Assembly: GCA_014706295.1 (NCBI GenBank) | Contig: JACSVZ010000004.1 | Location: 4,024,638 to 4,088,637 of the forward strand | Reading direction: 5' to 3' | Source: Lycocorax pyrrhopterus obiensis | Lineage: Eukaryota; Chordata; Aves; Passeriformes; Paradisaeidae | DNA: 64,000 nt | Shown: positions 61,201 to 64,000 of the stretch, in pieces | How the letters are laid out: every line of letters begins with the position of its first letter | How positions within the stretch are numbered: the stretch's first letter is position 1 | Made by a program: the position numbers and the translations under genes | The notes under the pieces: model-generated | Seen by the model: the letters and a program-made list of their open reading frames with translations, nothing else | Databases searched by the model: none | Told to the model about the DNA's origin: nothing

Positions 61201-64000
61201 GTTTAACAGATTGCTCTATGCTGACACATGGTTTCAACTTGGGAGCAAGCGTTTCTTTTATAAACAGCTTTTTCTTTTCTTTTAAATGGTGATTTCTTTT
61301 TGGTTTCACTTGTAATGTATGTAAAATGATCTGGGATGCTTTTTGCACTTGCGTACAGTAACTCAAAAGCAGCTTTCATTGGAACAGTGAAATTTGGCAA
61401 GTGAACAGTCAATATTGCCCTCTAATTGCTTTTAGCGTTTTTGCAAAAATAAAAATGTCATTTAAAATGGCTGAGATATTTCAGTTTGAAAAGTGGCTAC
61501 TGAACAGGCACAATAATGGCATGGATTTTTACTTTGTGTTTGTAATGCACATATTCAGCATAATGTGATCCCTAAAATATACATCCCCAGATTAGGGCTG
61601 CACTAATCATTGAATTTTTTTTCACTTCAGTGGCTGAAATAGAAAAATAAAATCTGTTTCAGTTGATATAGAACATTTTTCCTTCCTCCTCTCCTCCATG
61701 AAAACTCGAAAACATTTTCCCATAGGAGTAATACATAAAAAATATCTCCAATTAAGGATCAAAAAAATATAAGAGGAAAAAATACATTAAAAAAAAAGCT
61801 ACATTGCACACACTGTACACAAAAGGACAAGGACATGATTGTGTCCTTCCCTTCCTGTTTTCCCCCCATGTCACACTCTGAGGACACATACCCTGCAGTT
61901 TAAATCTCACTTTCTTCAGAAATCTTAAACATAGAATGACTTGGGAATGCCTTTAATACTAGGCTACCAGGTGCTTTAGGAAAATCTGGTCCATTCACAG
62001 TCAATCTCATTAGTTTTCTATGGCCAAGAGGAGTTCATTAGTTAGAGAAGTCTTTACTTAAAAAGTGGACTTTTGAGTTTGCTTCTGAGATCTGAAGATA
62101 AACTAAAGTACATGTCCTTACGCCACTCTGGATTATGGTCTTATTGGTTCTCTCCACGGGCCAATGAATATTTAGCAAAACCTTCCATCTCCACCAGCTT
62201 TGACAACACAGACTTGTATGTGAGAGTACATCTTTACCTTCCCATGAAGGCAGTTATAGGACAGAAAGGCGATGGGAGCACAGATATCCCCAGGAGAGGG
62301 AGGGGGAACTGCTCTAACAGGAGGGTAGGGAGGGGGAACTGCTCCGACAGGCGGGTAATAGGAAGGGAAAAGCACTACCTCCATTCTCTGCTGATGTTTT
62401 GGGTGGCCTTGAACAAGCCCAAGCTTTGCCAGTGTGTGGGAGAGGAATGCCTGTTTTGTGAGAGCTGCCATGTTGTGTGGACATCTGTGGTCCTACACAT
62501 TAACCAGAGTTTAAATACCCATGGGTGACCCGACCAGTTTATACTTAGATACCACAAACCTCCCTACACCATGGTATGGCTTTGTGCTGCTTTGAACCTT
62601 CACACCAGCCTCTTCTCTCCATCATGAGGCGAGTTTTAAGATTGTGACATTGTTAAAAATACATTGTTTGTTTTCATTTGCCATTCATTGTTTTTAACAC
62701 GCAAATTGGCAACGCTCTTTTTTCCTTTTCTTCTACACTCATGAGGATCAAAGTTCTATTTTATGGCTGGGGTTGGATTTTTTTTACAAGAAGCTAGGGA
62801 TGAGTCTATGTTCATGTGACTACAGAGCCCGAGGCTTTAGAAATCATCACAGGAATCTCACTAAACATCATGTGCTGACAGCAGAGCAAATAGCGAACAT
62901 TCACTTGTCTGGTGAGATTGTATATTAATTCAAGACCATCAAGAGCCACAACCGTATTTCTCTAAAAGACAGCTACAAGTCGGGGCGGACTAGCTGGGAG
63001 AGACGGCTGAACAAACAGGCGTTGTTCAGACCTTTTCATCCCTTTGAGGAGTCCCCACTGTACCTCTCCCATCCACCCCCTTTGTCTGACTGGATCTGCC
63101 ACAGTCACTAAGAAGTTTTTAAAACGTCTCCCTAAGTTACAATATGCCATTCTAGGTCCTTTTCTGACAGGCAATCCTCAGCTCCATCTATCCAGATGGA
63201 GTTAATTTGGCTGAACTGTGCTGACCTGGGTGAAGGATTTTCAAATATAAATGGTATAAATGCAACTTTCCCTGCCAACAAAGTCATCCTACGTTACAAT
63301 TTCCACCATCTCTACCCCAAGCCTGCCTTATAAGGAGTGTGTTCCTTCTGCTGCGATTCATTCTGTCATTAATCTACGTCTTCTTTCAACAAAAAAAGAA
63401 ATATGGAATGAGATTACCAGAATGGATGGCCTGGTGCAGACTAGAGAACACTTCTTTTTAATAGGGATTTAAATTTGACATCAGTTAAATGTCTTGTGCC
63501 ATCATGTTTCAGCTCTGTTATGTGGATTCTGGACCACGCTACCTACTTGGATGTGAATGTACTGGGCTGATTTAAGGCTTCTCCCCTGGCTATTCAGAGG
63601 AACTGAAATTCCATATCCTGCTCCAAAGCTGGCTCGCTTGGCCAAGGCAGTGGCACAGAGTAATGGAAGCTCTTTCCAAGAGGGACGGGCAGCCACTCTT
63701 CACAGTTCCGCTCTGCCGTCTGCCCAAGTCGGCTGGGAGAGGAGGAATGAGAGGCAAAAAGGAAAAGGGTTCCAGTACCTGGACAAGCTTCTACACATAA
63801 ACGCCCCAGTCCTGGACTTCTTGTCTCCCTGACACTCATGGGAAACAGGAATATTCATCTGAATTACCCTGCTGTGAGAGAATAACAGGGTAAATGCAGA
63901 AAATGTTTCTTTCCCCCGAAGTGGCTGATCTAATTTTCCAGCACCCAGGTTTAATTAAAAGGCTAATACTATGAATTCAACTGCAAGAAAAACAGCCTTC
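58245..64000. other. Gene-free DNA at the window end
   Basis: After the CR1 copy the sequence is non-coding as far as I can see. It has an A-rich purine tract near 58766-58818 and the tandem duplication at 62297-62356. A stretch near 61370-61560 looks ordered and could be a non-coding regulatory element, but nothing proves it. Confidence 0.6.
62297..62356. repeat. Two-copy 30-bp tandem duplication
   Basis: Units at 62297-62326 and 62327-62356 share AGGGAGGGGGAACTGCT and then differ at three positions. The 30-bp period keeps the same frame, which is why a frame on the plus strand shows a repeated GRGNCS pattern. I do not regard that frame as coding. Confidence 0.85.

Noticed and set aside
62073..62528. 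151-residue open frame containing a repeated GRGNCS pattern
   Set aside because: The repeat comes from the 30-bp tandem duplication; the frame has no recognised homology or gene context.

Overview
This window is vertebrate nuclear DNA, almost certainly from a bird and probably a songbird (Passeriformes). It is gene-poor and AT-rich, with one multi-exon gene under a single sharp CpG island. Its dominant mobile elements are CR1 LINEs, the hallmark of bird genomes. It also holds a solo avian ERV LTR and a short SINE whose head is derived from tRNA-Ile and whose tail resembles the CR1 3' end. I recognise that SINE architecture as TguSINE1 of the zebra finch lineage, which is the main argument for a passerine. 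No prokaryotic, viral-genome or CRISPR features are present.

The only protein-coding gene I can support is ETAA1, the RPA-binding activator of the ATR kinase, on the + strand at 22290-30385. It has six coding exons (22290-22470, 23955-24092, 24391-24467, 25914-26032, 26332-28471, 30270-30385), all with GT-AG junctions and matching phases. The 3' UTR probably ends near 31530. The CpG-island promoter (about 22060-22640) carries a GC box, two CCAAT boxes and a YY1-type motif. The encoded protein keeps the ATR-activating segment with its tryptophan (exon 2), two acidic FDDW motifs (exon 5) and the C-terminal RPA32-binding helix (exon 6). The large exon 5 does not read through: the frame must change between 27268 and 27343, consistent with one missing base, perhaps in an A run at 27301-27304. 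Both flanks are open and well conserved, so an assembly indel or a young frameshift is more likely than an old pseudogene.

Layout: 1-21055 is non-coding, with a MIR-like CORE-SINE relic (about 5459-5566) and an ancient degenerate CR1 (about 12190-13530). A minus-strand CR1 (21056-21935) lies directly upstream of the ETAA1 promoter, and a plus-strand CR1 (22670-23203) sits in intron 1. These two form an imperfect inverted repeat around the promoter and first exon. Downstream of ETAA1, 31531-64000 is again non-coding. It holds a solo LTR on the minus strand (35628-36203), a 43-bp tandem duplication (39978-40062), the tRNA-Ile SINE (40180-40324), several palindromic fossil repeats (34781, 43144, 46485, 48691, 51118), a third recent CR1 (57840-58244) and a 30-bp tandem duplication (62297-62356). 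Some stretches (for example 48020-48500 and 51400-51680) look like candidate conserved non-coding elements, but this cannot be shown from one sequence. The long gene-free flanks fit the known position of ETAA1 in a gene desert near MEIS1 in other vertebrates.
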